Positions 1 to 8,162 of a DNA stretch of 64,000 bases are shown here, piece by piece. The first letter of the stretch is position 1. Every line of letters begins with the position of its first letter. Made by a program: the position numbers and the translations under genes. Source of the DNA: Atopomonas sediminilitoris (GTDB lineage Bacteria; Pseudomonadota; Gammaproteobacteria; Pseudomonadales; Pseudomonadaceae); the NCBI RefSeq assembly GCF_022601735.1, contig NZ_JAKUMM010000005.1, forward strand, positions 1 through 64,000, in the 5' to 3' direction. Below the pieces are notes generated by a model. It searched no databases. It had not been told where the DNA came from and saw only the letters and a list, made by a program, of their open reading frames with translations.

Positions 1-4
1 GCAT
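1..4 (-). CDS. start codon of a gene that runs off the left edge
   Basis: Read on the minus strand, positions 4-2 are ATG, preceded by GGAAGGAGGTGTTT, a near-consensus Shine-Dalgarno sequence with good spacing. Only the first codon is inside the window, so the product cannot be named. The GGGGACAGATTTATTTT repeat at 55-78 lies about 50 bp upstream of this start, so the AT-rich cassette to the right sits directly upstream of this gene. Confidence 0.4.
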
Positions 5-54
5 AAACACCTCCTTCCATTGAGGCCTTCAGCTTAGTCCAGCAACCAACCAGC

Positions 55-78
55 AAAAATAAATCTGTCCCCTTTTTT
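55..78 (-). repeat. GGGGACAGATTTATTTT repeat, copy 1 (inverted)
   Basis: The minus strand reads AAAAAAGGGGACAGATTTAT then TTTT. It is the inverted counterpart of the copies at 1302-1324 and 1618-1640 and marks the left side of the unknown gene at 142-1281. From general knowledge, this motif is common in gammaproteobacterial genomes near RAYT-type transposases; that association is recall, not something checked here. Confidence 0.85.
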
Positions 79-141
79 GTACTTGATCTGGCTTATTCCC
101 AATCCAGTCAGCCGCTTTAAGCAATGGAATTACCGGAAAAT

Positions 142-1281
142 TCATTTCTCTTTTACTGGGCGATGCGGTGAAATATAGGGCTTCTTGCAATGATAGCCTT
201 GCAGATATTCAGAAGTTTGAGAAAAGACCACCCACTTCTCACCCACTGAAATTGAATTCGTGGATGTAGGCTTAGTAACCTCCCAAACAACACCCCCAGT
301 ATATTTATCCCAAGCGATAGGTCTTGTACCGGTAAGGCCAAAGACTAAATCACCGGAGCAGTTTAACGCATTAACGCCCCATCCTGCAGACCAAAACCAC
401 ACAAACGGCTCATCACGAAAGGGAGCCAAATACAGAGCATAACCACCCGCGCTGGCGTGAGTTAGCACCACCTCCTGATCACAAACACTAAGATTACTTG
501 CGCAAACCCAATCACGGCATATCCCTTCTTTAAGAATATGAGCTTGCAATTCTGGAAAATTAAGATAATTGATCTCACGAACCAGTGAGGCAGTAACAAG
601 ATCAAAAACCAGCAAGTGGCCACCAGCAATCACATAAGCCAAGTCAGCCTCAATACATGCCGTAAGCTGGGTATTTGAAAAGCCTTGACGATAACGCGCA
701 AGGGAGACATCTAAAATAGCTTGCTCCCTATCTAAGCAATAAATCAAAAAATTTCCATTCCGACGCTCTCCAAACAGGAAAGACCGATCCCAAGATTTAG
801 AATAAGGTATATCTAAGCTTAAATGTCGCAGCACTTTCGAACGAACCGGATCGACAACATAAACCCCCTTATGAGGCGCATCAAGACTAAAACCACGATA
901 GACCAACCCCTTCCAATAATAGACCCACCCACGCTCACCCCAATCAGGGTGAATCTTGCAGTTCACCTCACTGTAGACTGGAGCAGCACCACCTAATGGA
1001 AGCACCTCAGGCATCGCCCCAGTTATAAGCAGATGTCCATTCGAAAAAGTAACTTTCCTTACAGAAGAAGCCTGCACCTTATAATCATTAGGCCCACACT
1101 CAAAGATCCCATCAAAATGATCAAGATCAATAGTCTTCAAATAACTAGAAACACCAAGTTCCCAGTCATCCTCCAACGAATAAAGCACATACATCGTGGC
1201 TCCGACCAAACACACATCGATGCAGCGATCACCAGACAAGCAGCTAAATATAGCCTTTCTAGCAGGAATCCCCAAAGCCAT
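142..1281 (-). CDS. hypothetical protein, possible beta-propeller fold
   Basis: Unrecognised 379-residue protein. The ATG at 1281 follows AAAGGTAATTGAT, a plausible ribosome-binding site. No signal peptide or membrane segment is evident. Repeated short beta-strand blocks, such as 'GGHLLVFDLVTASLVREI' and 'PIAWDKYTGGVVWEVTKP', resemble blades of PQQ/WD-type propellers, with values held and reported per blade; this is a fold guess only. It could be an immunity or accessory protein, but no toxin is seen beside it. Base composition is clearly foreign: positions 541-600 contain 23 G/C of 60, well below the flanking metabolic genes. Inverted GGGGACAGATTTATTTT repeats flank it at 55-78 and 1302-1324, suggesting arrival as a cassette. 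Existence as a gene is fairly sure; function is unknown. Confidence 0.7.
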   Translation of the reverse strand: MALGIPARKAIFSCLSGDRCIDVCLVGATMYVLYSLEDDWELGVSSYLKTIDLDHFDGIFECGPNDYKVQASSVRKVTFSNGHLLITGAMPEVLPLGGAAPVYSEVNCKIHPDWGERGWVYYWKGLVYRGFSLDAPHKGVYVVDPVRSKVLRHLSLDIPYSKSWDRSFLFGERRNGNFLIYCLDREQAILDVSLARYRQGFSNTQLTACIEADLAYVIAGGHLLVFDLVTASLVREINYLNFPELQAHILKEGICRDWVCASNLSVCDQEVVLTHASAGGYALYLAPFRDEPFVWFWSAGWGVNALNCSGDLVFGLTGTRPIAWDKYTGGVVWEVTKPTSTNSISVGEKWVVFSQTSEYLQGYHCKKPYISPHRPVKEK

Positions 1282-1301
1282 ATCAATTACCTTTAGAGGT
1301 G

Positions 1302-1324
1302 AAAAAAGGGGACAGATTTATTTT
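1302..1324 (+). repeat. GGGGACAGATTTATTTT repeat, copy 2
   Basis: Plus-strand copy AAAAAAGGGGACAGATTTAT followed by TTT. It lies just upstream of the unknown minus-strand gene and supplies the stop codon (TAA, minus strand) of the transposase remnant at 1323-1617. Confidence 0.85.
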
Positions 1325-1617
1325 ACGGGTTTGTTTGGGCTTTGGGGCGCCCCTGCCCCCTTTGCTCAATTCGAATGCCGGTGATTTGCTCAACTTCGTC
1401 AATAAATTTTGCGCTACCCGTCAGCTGGCCGCGCTGCAGTGCTTCACGGATCAAGCTCACTTCCTCGGACTTTACCGCCTGCTTTACAAAGCCCTCATAG
1501 CGCTCGCGGCGCTCCGTCAAGTGGCGGCCCAGGGCTAAAAAGCAGGGGTCAACGTCTAGCCAATCACCATATTCAGTTAAGCCCATACGGTCGCGGTAGC
1601 TCGACCACAGATGGGCG
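1323..1617 (-). pseudogene. C-terminal remnant of a RAYT/IS200-like (Y1) transposase
   Basis: The open frame reads 'HLWSSYRDRMGLTEYGDW', then about 75 residues ending in 'GIRIEQRGQGRPKAQTNP'. The WSSY...DWL segment and the 'REALQRGQLTGSAKF' to 'RGQGRP' tail match what is known of the C-terminal part of REP-associated tyrosine transposases, which are normally 200-300 residues. The catalytic HUH motif and Tyr region are missing: the frame is cut at its 5' side exactly where the repeat at 1618-1640 begins. An internal ATG at 1586 would give 87 residues, but no functional transposase is possible. The remnant is bracketed by same-orientation copies of the GGGGACAGATTTATTTT repeat, suggesting deletion by recombination at such repeats. 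Confidence 0.7.
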
Positions 1618-1640
1618 AAAAAGGGGACAGATTTATTTTT
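1618..1640 (+). repeat. GGGGACAGATTTATTTT repeat, copy 3
   Basis: Plus-strand copy AAAAAGGGGACAGATTTATT followed by TTT, same orientation as copy 2. It abuts the truncated 5' end of the transposase remnant. Confidence 0.85.
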
Positions 1641-1690
1641 CCAAGCTTTTTCGTGCTTTTTCGCGTACGTACGATTTGCTCAAAAAGCCA

Positions 1691-1723
1691 TGGGCACAAT
1701 TTGGGCACAGAGTGGGCACACGC
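1691..1723 (+). repeat. three tandem 11-bp TGGGCAC repeats beside the tRNA
   Basis: Units TGGGCACAATT, TGGGCACAGAG and TGGGCACACGC follow one another without gaps, about 150 bp beyond the 3' end of tRNA-Arg. Short direct repeats of this size near a tRNA 3' end resemble integrase arm-type sites or the end of an integrase gene, but no integrase frame is present. The rest of 1641-1876 holds no convincing gene. Confidence 0.5.
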
Positions 1724-1820
1724 TAGAAAAGGCCCCTTTTAAAGCTTTTAGGGCAGAGGTCATTTTAAGAACGAATCAACTCGGAATGATCCGTTAGAAG
1801 CAGGCAAACGGATACGCTAG

Positions 1821-1852
1821 AAGAAAGCCAAATCATGCTTGGCTTTTTCTTC
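1821..1852 (-). terminator. bidirectional terminator downstream of tRNA-Arg
   Basis: Stem AAGCCAA (1825-1831) and TTGGCTT (1839-1845) with a 7-nt loop. A-rich and T-rich flanks give a U-tract in both directions. It lies 25 bp past the tRNA 3' end and would end its transcript. Confidence 0.65.
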
Positions 1853-1876
1853 AAAATGCTGATTCTAAAAGATATA

Positions 1877-1953
1877 TGGCGCACCAGGCGGGATTCGAAC
1901 CCACGACCCCCGCCTTCGGAGGGCGGTACTCTATCCAGCTGAGCTACTGGTGC
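1877..1953 (-). tRNA. tRNA-Arg (anticodon CCG)
   Basis: The minus strand folds as a cloverleaf: acceptor arms GCACCAG and CTGGTGC, D arm AGCTCAGCTGGATAGAG, anticodon stem CCGCC/GGCGG with loop CTCCGAA (anticodon CCG, reads CGG), T loop GGTTCGAATCC, and an encoded CCA at 1879-1877. The 77-nt length is normal. tRNA genes of this kind are frequent integration sites, and the AT-rich accessory patch lies on its 3' side. Confidence 0.97.
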
Positions 1954-1963
1954 GTAGGCCGCG

Positions 1964-1993
1964 CATGATACCGATGTTGCTGGGGGGCGTCCA
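1964..1993 (-). promoter_or_regulatory. candidate sigma-70 promoter of tRNA-Arg
   Basis: On the minus strand, TGGACG (1993-1988) and TATCAT (1969-1964) are separated by 18 bp, followed by a GC-rich stretch just before the tRNA. A GC-rich discriminator is typical of stringently controlled tRNA promoters. The -35 match is only 4 of 6. The remaining sequence up to the gcdH start at 2170 shows no other feature apart from the gcdH ribosome-binding site. Confidence 0.45.
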
Positions 1994-2169
1994 TGCTCGG
2001 GCGGCGGTGTCATTTTCTCTGTTTTCGTCATTTATGTTTATTTCTTTGCACAGTGGCTTGCCCGATGTGGGGTGCAGGCATAGCATGCGTTAAAGATTTC
2101 AAACACGCTGTCTAACAAACACAACACGCCCGCAACCGCTTGGGTTGCCTCTTTAAAGGAGTTGGGGAA

Positions 2170-3354
2170 TTGGCATCACATAAGCTGGCCGCCTGCCGTT
2201 GGGACGACATTCTGCACCTAGATGATCTGTTGACCACCGAGGAGCGCCAAGTGCGCGATTCGGCGCACGCCTATTGCCAAGATAAATTGGCCAGTCGCGT
2301 GCGCAGCGCCTTTCGTGAGGAGCGCTTCGATCGCGAGATCATGAGCGAAATGGGCGCGCTGGGCTTGCTGGGTTGCACCATCGAAGGTTACGACTGCGCC
2401 GGTCTTAACTATGTCAGCTATGGCTTGGTTGCGCGCGAGGTCGAGCGCGTTGACTCTGGCTACCGCTCGGCCATGAGCGTGCAATCGAGCTTGGTGATGT
2501 ACCCCATCCATGCCTTTGGCAGCGAAGCGCAGCGCGAGAAATACCTGCCCAAATTGGCCAGCGGCGAATTTGTCGGCTGCTTCGGCCTCACCGAACCGGA
2601 CCACGGTTCTGACCCTAGCGGGATGAAAACCCGCGCGAAAAAGGTCGACGGCGGTTATCTGCTCAACGGCGCCAAGATGTGGATCACTAACTCACCGATC
2701 GCCGATGTGTTTGTGGTGTGGGGCAAGAATGATGACGGCAAAATTAACGGCTTTGTGCTGGAAAAAGGCATGCCGGGTTTAAGCGCACCGAAAATCGAAG
2801 GCAAGTTCAGCCTGCGCGCCTCGGTCACCGGTGAAATCGTGATGCAAGATGTGTTCGTGCCGGAAGAAAACCGCCTGCCGAACGCCACCAGCATTTCTGC
2901 GCCATTTGCCTGTTTAAATCGTGCGCGCTTGGGCATTGCTTGGGGCGCGATGGGCGCTGCGGAGGCGTGCTTCCATGCCGGTCGCCAGTACACGCTGGAT
3001 CGCCAGCAGTTTGGTCGCCCGCTGGCGGCCAATCAGTTGATCCAGAAAAAGCTCGCCGACATGCAAACCGAAATTGCCCTCGGTCTGAACGCCGCGCTGA
3101 CCATTACCCGTGCCTTTGACGCCGGCAACGCCAGCGCCGAGATGGTCTCGCTGATCAAGCGCAACAACTGCGGCAAGGCCATCGACATTGCCCGCGTTGC
3201 ACGCGATATGCACGGCGGCAATGGCATCTCTGATGAGTACGGGGTGATCCGCCATGTGCTCAACCTGGAAGCGGTGAACACCTACGAAGGCACTCACGAT
3301 GTGCACGCGCTGATCTTAGGCCGCGCCATCACCGGCATCGCCGCGTTCGGTTAA
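2170..3354 (+). CDS. gcdH: glutaryl-CoA dehydrogenase
   Basis: FAD-dependent acyl-CoA dehydrogenase that oxidises and decarboxylates glutaryl-CoA to crotonyl-CoA in lysine/glutarate catabolism. I chose TTG at 2170 because AAAGGAG (2155-2161) sits 8 nt before it; this gives 394 residues, the usual family length, whereas the longer frame from TTG 2140 contains the ribosome-binding site. Visible are the N-terminal helical domain ('[12 protein letters not shown]'), the FAD/substrate signature '[16 protein letters not shown]', the middle beta domain with '[18 protein letters not shown]', and the catalytic-base segment '[17 protein letters not shown]' (Glu373). The CoA-transferase gene follows after 13 bp, as in other Pseudomonas. 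The LysR gene (gcdR) often beside gcdH is absent; the upstream neighbour is tRNA-Arg. Confidence 0.9.
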   Translation: MASHKLAACRWDDILHLDDLLTTEERQVRDSAHAYCQDKLASRVRSAFREERFDREIMSEMGALGLLGCTIEGYDCAGLNYVSYGLVAREVERVDSGYRSAMSVQSSLVMYPIHAFGSEAQREKYLPKLASGEFVGCFGLTEPDHGSDPSGMKTRAKKVDGGYLLNGAKMWITNSPIADVFVVWGKNDDGKINGFVLEKGMPGLSAPKIEGKFSLRASVTGEIVMQDVFVPEENRLPNATSISAPFACLNRARLGIAWGAMGAAEACFHAGRQYTLDRQQFGRPLAANQLIQKKLADMQTEIALGLNAALTITRAFDAGNASAEMVSLIKRNNCGKAIDIARVARDMHGGNGISDEYGVIRHVLNLEAVNTYEGTHDVHALILGRAITGIAAFG

Positions 3355-3367
3355 GGGAGGGACCGCC

Positions 3368-4585
3368 ATGGGCGCGCTGACGGGCATTCGGGTATTGGAT
3401 TTATCGCGGGTGCTGGCCGGCCCGTGGTGTGGACAAAACCTCGCCGACTTAGGCGCCGAGGTGATCAAGGTGGAGCGGCCCGGCACCGGCGATGACACGC
3501 GCCAGTGGGGGCCGCCTTATCTCAAAGACCGCGACGGCAACGACAGCCGCGAAGCCGCGTATTTTTTGTGCGCCAACCGCAATAAAGAGTCGCTGACCAT
3601 CGACTTCACCCAACCCGAGGGGCAGCGCTTGGTGCGCGAGCTGGCAGCGCGCTCAGACATCGTGCTGGAGAACTTTAAAGTCGGCGGTTTGGCCGCCTAC
3701 GGTCTCGACTACCCCAGCCTGCAAGCACTCAATCCGCGGCTGATTTATTGCTCGATCACCGGCTTCGGCCAAGACGGCCCCTACGCCAGCCGCGCCGGTT
3801 ATGACTTTATGGTGCAAGGTCTTGGCGGCTTGATGAGTCTCACCGGGCAACCGGATGGCAGCGACGGCGCTGGCCCAATGAAAGTCGGCGTGGCGCTGAC
3901 CGACGTGCTCACCGGCCTGTACGCCAGCATTGCTGTGCTCGCTGCCTTGCAGCACCGCGAGCGCGAAGGCGTTGGTCAGTACATCGACACCGCACTGCTG
4001 GATGTGCAAGTCGCCTGCTTGGCCAATCAGGCACTCAACTACCTGACCACCGGCCAAGCGCCCAAACGCTTGGGCAACGCGCACCCCAATATCGTGCCGT
4101 ATCAGAGCTTTCCGACGGCCGATGGAGATTTCATTCTAACGGTGGGTAACGACAGTCAATTCCGTAAGTTCGCGCAAGTCGCTGGCAAACCCGAGTGGGC
4201 CGATGACCCGCGCTTTGCCAGCAACCGCGCACGGGTGGAGCATCGTGCCGAGCTGATTCCGCTGATCCGCCAAGCCACGGTGTTTAAAACCAGCGCGCAG
4301 TGGCTTAGCCAACTGGCGGCCGTCGGCGTGCCTTGCGGCCCCATCAACGATCTGGCGCAAGTGTTTGCCGACCCACACGTCGTAGCGCGCGGTTTAAAAA
4401 TCGAGATGCCCCACGCCTTGGGCAGCGTGCCGCAAGTGGCCAGCCCGCTGCGCCTCTCGGCCAGTCCGGTGGACTACCGCCTGCCACCGCCACAACTGGG
4501 CGAGCACAGCGCGCAAGTGCTCGCGCGGGTGCTGGGGCTGAGCGCCGCAGAGATTGCCGCCTTGCAAGGCAACGGGGTAGTGTAG
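3368..4585 (+). CDS. gcdG: CaiB/BaiF family CoA-transferase, probably succinyl-CoA:glutarate CoA-transferase
   Basis: Family III CoA-transferase of 405 residues (normal length), expected to activate glutarate to glutaryl-CoA, the GcdH substrate. N-terminal 'GIRVLDLSRVLAGPWCGQ', then 'DLGAEVIKVERPGTGDDTR' and 'NRNKESLTIDF' are family hallmarks; Asp179 in 'VALTDVLTGLYA' is the probable catalytic nucleophile. The start at 3368 follows AAGGGAGG with good spacing. Assignment to glutarate rather than another acid rests on its place 13 bp after gcdH. Cytoplasmic. A strong hairpin lies downstream at 4671-4695, but without a T-tract. Confidence 0.82.
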   Translation: MGALTGIRVLDLSRVLAGPWCGQNLADLGAEVIKVERPGTGDDTRQWGPPYLKDRDGNDSREAAYFLCANRNKESLTIDFTQPEGQRLVRELAARSDIVLENFKVGGLAAYGLDYPSLQALNPRLIYCSITGFGQDGPYASRAGYDFMVQGLGGLMSLTGQPDGSDGAGPMKVGVALTDVLTGLYASIAVLAALQHREREGVGQYIDTALLDVQVACLANQALNYLTTGQAPKRLGNAHPNIVPYQSFPTADGDFILTVGNDSQFRKFAQVAGKPEWADDPRFASNRARVEHRAELIPLIRQATVFKTSAQWLSQLAAVGVPCGPINDLAQVFADPHVVARGLKIEMPHALGSVPQVASPLRLSASPVDYRLPPPQLGEHSAQVLARVLGLSAAEIAALQGNGVV

Positions 4586-4662
4586 CGGCGCGGCTGGGAT
4601 GGCCGCGGGTATTCAGGGTGCGCCATCAGCGTGATTCAACACGCCAATAACACCGCCAATAA

Positions 4663-4695
4663 TACCTTCGAGCGATAGGCCCAGTGCCTATCGCT
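4663..4695 (+). promoter_or_regulatory. candidate control element upstream of the MFS gene (copy A of a shared motif)
   Basis: ATACCTTCGAGCGATAGGC begins at 4663. It matches ATACTTTCGAGCGACAGGC at 6203 in 17 of 19 positions, and each lies about 60-100 bp before a start codon. Here it also forms a 10-bp hairpin, AGCGATAGGC/GCCTATCGCT (4671-4695). No T-tract follows, so an operator or leader structure is more likely than a terminator. Confidence 0.4.
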
Positions 4696-4752
4696 GCCTA
4701 GGCTGGGGGCTCTTGCACGCTGGAACCCATCCCCCTGCCTTGGAGTGTTGCC

Positions 4753-6087
4753 ATGTCTGCTGCCCCGAACCAACCGCCCTACCCTTCTGCGCTGGCTGCC
4801 TGGAGCAGTGTCATCATTCTAATGCTGGCCTATGTGCTGTCGTTTATCGACCGGCAAATTCTTAATCTCTTAGTCGGCCCCATTCAGCGCGATTTAGCCA
4901 TTAACGACACGCAGATGAGCCTGCTGATGGGCTTGTCGTTTGCGCTGTTTTACACCGTGTGTGGCATTCCGCTGGGCCGTTTGGCCGATACCCGCAGCCG
5001 CCGGGGTTTGATTGCCGTGGGCGTGCTGTTTTGGAGCGCCGCCACCGCCGCTTGCGGTTTGGCGAAAAGCTACGGACAGTTTCTGATCGGCCGGATTGGC
5101 GTGGGCGTCGGCGAGGCCGCGTTGTCGCCAGCGGCCTATTCGCTAATTGCCGATAGCTTTCCCGCCGAGCGCCGCGCCACCGCGATGAGCGTGTATTCGA
5201 TGGGCGTTTACTTAGGCTCGGGGTTGGCGTTTTTGCTCGGCGGGCTGGTGATTCGCTTTGCCCAGCAACAAGGCAATGTGCAGCTGCCGGTGGTGGGCGA
5301 AGTGCGCCCTTGGCAGTTCATCTTTTTATTACTCGGCGTCGCCGGGGTGCTGTTTACCCTGCTGATGCTGGCCGTGCGTGAGCCGGTGCGCCGTGGCGTG
5401 AGCGCCGGGCAAGCAATTCCGCTGGCCGAAGTGGGCCGTTACCTCGGCAGCATTCGCCGCACGGTGATCCACCACAACTTGGGCTTTGCCGGTTTGGCGC
5501 TGGCCGGTTATGGCAGCTCGGCGTGGATTCCGACCTTTTACATTCGCACCTACGGCTGGGATGCCGGGCAAGTGGGCGTGGTCTACGGCTCGGTCGTCGC
5601 TGTGTGTGGCTGCTTGGGTATTTTGTCCGGCGGGCGTTTGGCCGATTGGCTGCGCCGCCGGGGTCAGGACGATGCCAACATGCGCGTGGGCTGGTACGCC
5701 GCCGTAGGCGCGCTACCCAGCGTGGCGTTGTTCCCGCTGGTGAACGACCCTTGGTTAGCCACCGCCCTGCTGGTGCCCTCGGTGTTCTTCCTCAGCATGC
5801 CGTTTGGCGTGGCGCCAGCGGCCATTCAAGAGCTAATGCCCAACAGCATGCGCGGCCAAGCCTCGGCGATTTACCTGTTCGTGATCACCCTGATCGGCCT
5901 AGGCCTAGGCCCCACCGCCGTGGCATTAGTGACCGACTTCGTGCTCGGCGACCCCGCCGCGCTGCGTTATTCGCTGGCGGGGGTGAGTAGCCTCGCCGTG
6001 CTCAGCTCGATCTGGCTGTTGGGCCGTGGCTTGGCGCCGTACCGCGCCAGCTTAGGCACGCTGGCACAGTGGTCCGCCGCACGCTAA
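4753..6087 (+). CDS. MFS transporter, spinster-like
   Basis: Inner-membrane transporter of 444 residues with about 12 hydrophobic segments. The first membrane segment carries 'YVLSFIDRQILNLLVGPI', the signature of the spinster-like branch of the major facilitator superfamily. Motif A between TM2 and TM3 reads 'GRLADTRSRRGL', and 'GRIGVGVGEAALSPAAYSLI' follows in TM4-5. The start at 4753 follows TTGGAGTG. Substrate unknown; relatives next to DUF1302/DUF1329 genes are often suspected of moving hydrophobic acids, but that is context only. A terminator at 6146-6170 separates it from the next gene, while the shared upstream motif suggests joint control with it. Confidence 0.85.
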   Translation: MSAAPNQPPYPSALAAWSSVIILMLAYVLSFIDRQILNLLVGPIQRDLAINDTQMSLLMGLSFALFYTVCGIPLGRLADTRSRRGLIAVGVLFWSAATAACGLAKSYGQFLIGRIGVGVGEAALSPAAYSLIADSFPAERRATAMSVYSMGVYLGSGLAFLLGGLVIRFAQQQGNVQLPVVGEVRPWQFIFLLLGVAGVLFTLLMLAVREPVRRGVSAGQAIPLAEVGRYLGSIRRTVIHHNLGFAGLALAGYGSSAWIPTFYIRTYGWDAGQVGVVYGSVVAVCGCLGILSGGRLADWLRRRGQDDANMRVGWYAAVGALPSVALFPLVNDPWLATALLVPSVFFLSMPFGVAPAAIQELMPNSMRGQASAIYLFVITLIGLGLGPTAVALVTDFVLGDPAALRYSLAGVSSLAVLSSIWLLGRGLAPYRASLGTLAQWSAAR

Positions 6088-6145
6088 GGCAGTCGCTCAC
6101 GCGCACAGGGCATCCGCCAAAGGATGACCCATCACCCAAAGCAAT

Positions 6146-6170
6146 AAAGCCCCATTCATTGGGGCTTTTT
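6146..6170 (+). terminator. rho-independent terminator of the MFS gene
   Basis: AAAGCCCC (6146-6153), a 7-nt loop, GGGGCTTT, then further T residues. Lies about 60 bp after the MFS stop codon. Confidence 0.9.
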
Positions 6171-6202
6171 GCATTTCTAGAGCCCGTTAACCGTGGGCTT
6201 TC

Positions 6203-6257
6203 ATACTTTCGAGCGACAGGCAAAATCATTCCTTGGTGCGCTTATCGCTCTGCGGAC
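6203..6257 (+). promoter_or_regulatory. candidate control element upstream of the DUF1302 gene (copy B of the shared motif)
   Basis: ATACTTTCGAGCGACAGGC at 6203-6221 is nearly the same as the element at 4663. Both are followed at some distance by TATCGCT (6243-6249 here; 4689-4695 there). This suggests a common operator for the transporter and the outer-membrane pair. The MalT-like regulator encoded at 9625 is the nearest candidate to bind it; this is inference. Confidence 0.4.
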
Positions 6258-6303
6258 CGCTGGTTAGGGTGCGTGCAGTTACACCCCAACCGCGGAGAGC
6301 CGT

Positions 6304-8142
6304 ATGACAACAAGAACAAGGCCGGGATTGTTCCAGCCACACGCACTAACGCTGGCGATCGCCATGGCCATGAGCGCCGAGGCCATGGCCGTCACGTTCA
6401 ACATTGGCGAGATCGAAGGCCAGCTCGACTCCAACCTCACCTTCGGCGCCAGCTGGAGCGTGCGCGGCGCCGATCCCGACTTAGTCGGCAGCGCCAACCG
6501 CGCCAGCAACAGCCGCTACGGCACCGGCTACACGCAGACCGGTGACGATGGCCGCTTGAACTTCAAGAAGGGCGAAACCTTCTCGAAAATATTCAAGGGC
6601 ATCCACGATCTTGAGCTGCGCTACCGCGATAGCGGCGTGTTTTTGCGCGGCAAGTACTGGTACGACTTTGAGCTCAAAGACGAGAGCCGCCTGTTCAAAG
6701 ACATCGACGACAGCAACCGCAAACAAGGCGCGCAAGCCAGCGGCGCCGAGCTGCTCGACGCGTTCGTTTACCACAACTACGCAATAGCCGATCTGCCCGG
6801 CACCGTGCGCTTGGGCAAGCAAGTGGTCAGCTGGGGCGAGAGCACTTTTATCGGCAACAGCATCAACGCCATCAACCCGTTTGATGTGTCGGCGCTGCGC
6901 CGCCCCGGTGCCGAGCTCAAAGAAGGTCTGATTCCGGTCAACATGTTCTATGTCTCGCAGACCCTCACCGACCGCCTGAGCGCCGAAGCCTTCTACCAAC
7001 TGGAATGGGACCAGACCGTGCTGGATAACTGCGGCACCTTCTTCGGTACCGATGTGCTGGCCGATGGCTGCGTGAACAACTACACGATTCTCGACCGTGG
7101 CACCGTCAGTGGCCTACAAGGCTTTAAGCCACTGCTGGCCAGCCGTGGTGTAACCCTCGTCGATGAAGGCCTGATTGTGCCGCGTGGCGGCGACCGCGAT
7201 GCGCGTGATGACGGCCAGTTTGGCGTGGCACTACGTTGGCTGGGCGATAACGCCGAATACGGCGCGTACTTCATCAACTACCACAGCCGCACACCCAACG
7301 TGAGCTTCACCACCGCCACCCCGGCGCAAATTGCCAGCGCCTTCACCACCGCCGGCGGCGCCTTGGCGCAACCGCTGCTGCTGGGTAACGGCCGCTACTA
7401 CCTCGAATACCCTGAGGATATTCGCCTGTATGGCCTGAGCTTCTCCACCAGTCTGCCCACCGGCACCGCGTGGTCGGGTGAGCTGAGCTATCGCCCCAAC
7501 CAGCCGCTGCAAATCAACGGCACCGACATGACCGGCAAGCTGGCGACCATTCCCGCCGGGGCCTTTACCGCCGCCGGCGGGGGCGCCGGTGGGGTGGCCG
7601 CAGCCATGGCGCAAGGCAGTCAGGATGTTGCCGGCTACCGTCGCAAGCCGGTTACTCAGCTGCAAACCACCTTCACGCACTTCTTCGATCAAGTGATGGG
7701 CGCCGGGCGCTTCACTGTGGTCGGCGAGCTGGGCTACACCCACATCGGCGATCTGGAGAGCCAAAACGAGCTGCGCTATGGCCGCGACTCGATCTACGGC
7801 TCGCCCTATGGCACCGCCGCCAGCAACGTGGCGGCGGCGCGCGACTACGGCTACCACGGTTTCACCACTAGCAACTCGTGGGGCTACCGAGTGCGCGGTA
7901 TCTGGGAATACAGCAACGCCTTTGCCGGGGTGAACCTCAAGCCCAACGTCTCGTGGGCGCATGACGTGGATGGCTACGGCCCCACCTTCAACGAAGGCGC
8001 CAAGGCCGTGAGCCTCGGTGTGGATGCCGACTACCAAAACACCTACACCGCCAGCCTGTCGTACACCGACTTCTTTGGCGGTGATTACAACACCCTGACC
8101 GACCGCGACTTCGTGGCCTTTAGCGTCGGCGTCAACTTCTAA
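6304..8142 (+). CDS. DUF1302 family outer-membrane protein
   Basis: 612 residues. Export signal at the N-terminus ('ALTLAIAMAMSAEAMA', cleavage near residue 29), then a beta-rich sequence with alternating aromatic strands ('LRGKYWYDFELKDESRLF', 'VRLGKQVVSWGESTFIGN'), ending in 'FVAFSVGVNF' with a C-terminal Phe as in BAM-inserted barrels. GGAGA at 6294-6298 serves the start. DUF1302 proteins are predicted barrels that almost always pair with a DUF1329 protein; the partner starts 20 bp downstream. Molecular function is not established; transport of hydrophobic compounds is suspected from gene neighbourhoods. A partial paralogue is at 63213-64000. Confidence 0.85.
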   Translation: MTTRTRPGLFQPHALTLAIAMAMSAEAMAVTFNIGEIEGQLDSNLTFGASWSVRGADPDLVGSANRASNSRYGTGYTQTGDDGRLNFKKGETFSKIFKGIHDLELRYRDSGVFLRGKYWYDFELKDESRLFKDIDDSNRKQGAQASGAELLDAFVYHNYAIADLPGTVRLGKQVVSWGESTFIGNSINAINPFDVSALRRPGAELKEGLIPVNMFYVSQTLTDRLSAEAFYQLEWDQTVLDNCGTFFGTDVLADGCVNNYTILDRGTVSGLQGFKPLLASRGVTLVDEGLIVPRGGDRDARDDGQFGVALRWLGDNAEYGAYFINYHSRTPNVSFTTATPAQIASAFTTAGGALAQPLLLGNGRYYLEYPEDIRLYGLSFSTSLPTGTAWSGELSYRPNQPLQINGTDMTGKLATIPAGAFTAAGGGAGGVAAAMAQGSQDVAGYRRKPVTQLQTTFTHFFDQVMGAGRFTVVGELGYTHIGDLESQNELRYGRDSIYGSPYGTAASNVAAARDYGYHGFTTSNSWGYRVRGIWEYSNAFAGVNLKPNVSWAHDVDGYGPTFNEGAKAVSLGVDADYQNTYTASLSYTDFFGGDYNTLTDRDFVAFSVGVNF

Positions 8143-8162
8143 TTCAGTACAGGATGCTTTGT

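Noticed and set aside
1..1876. Second copy of the tRNA-Arg 3' end as an attachment site
   Set aside because: No stretch matching the T arm and acceptor sequence was found to the left of the tRNA within the window.
1765..2031. 88-codon minus-strand frame across tRNA-Arg
   Set aside because: It is a read-through of the tRNA sequence, not a protein.
7231..8037. 268-codon antisense frame in the DUF1302 gene
   Set aside because: Shadow frame with Gly/Val/Ala bias and no start signals.
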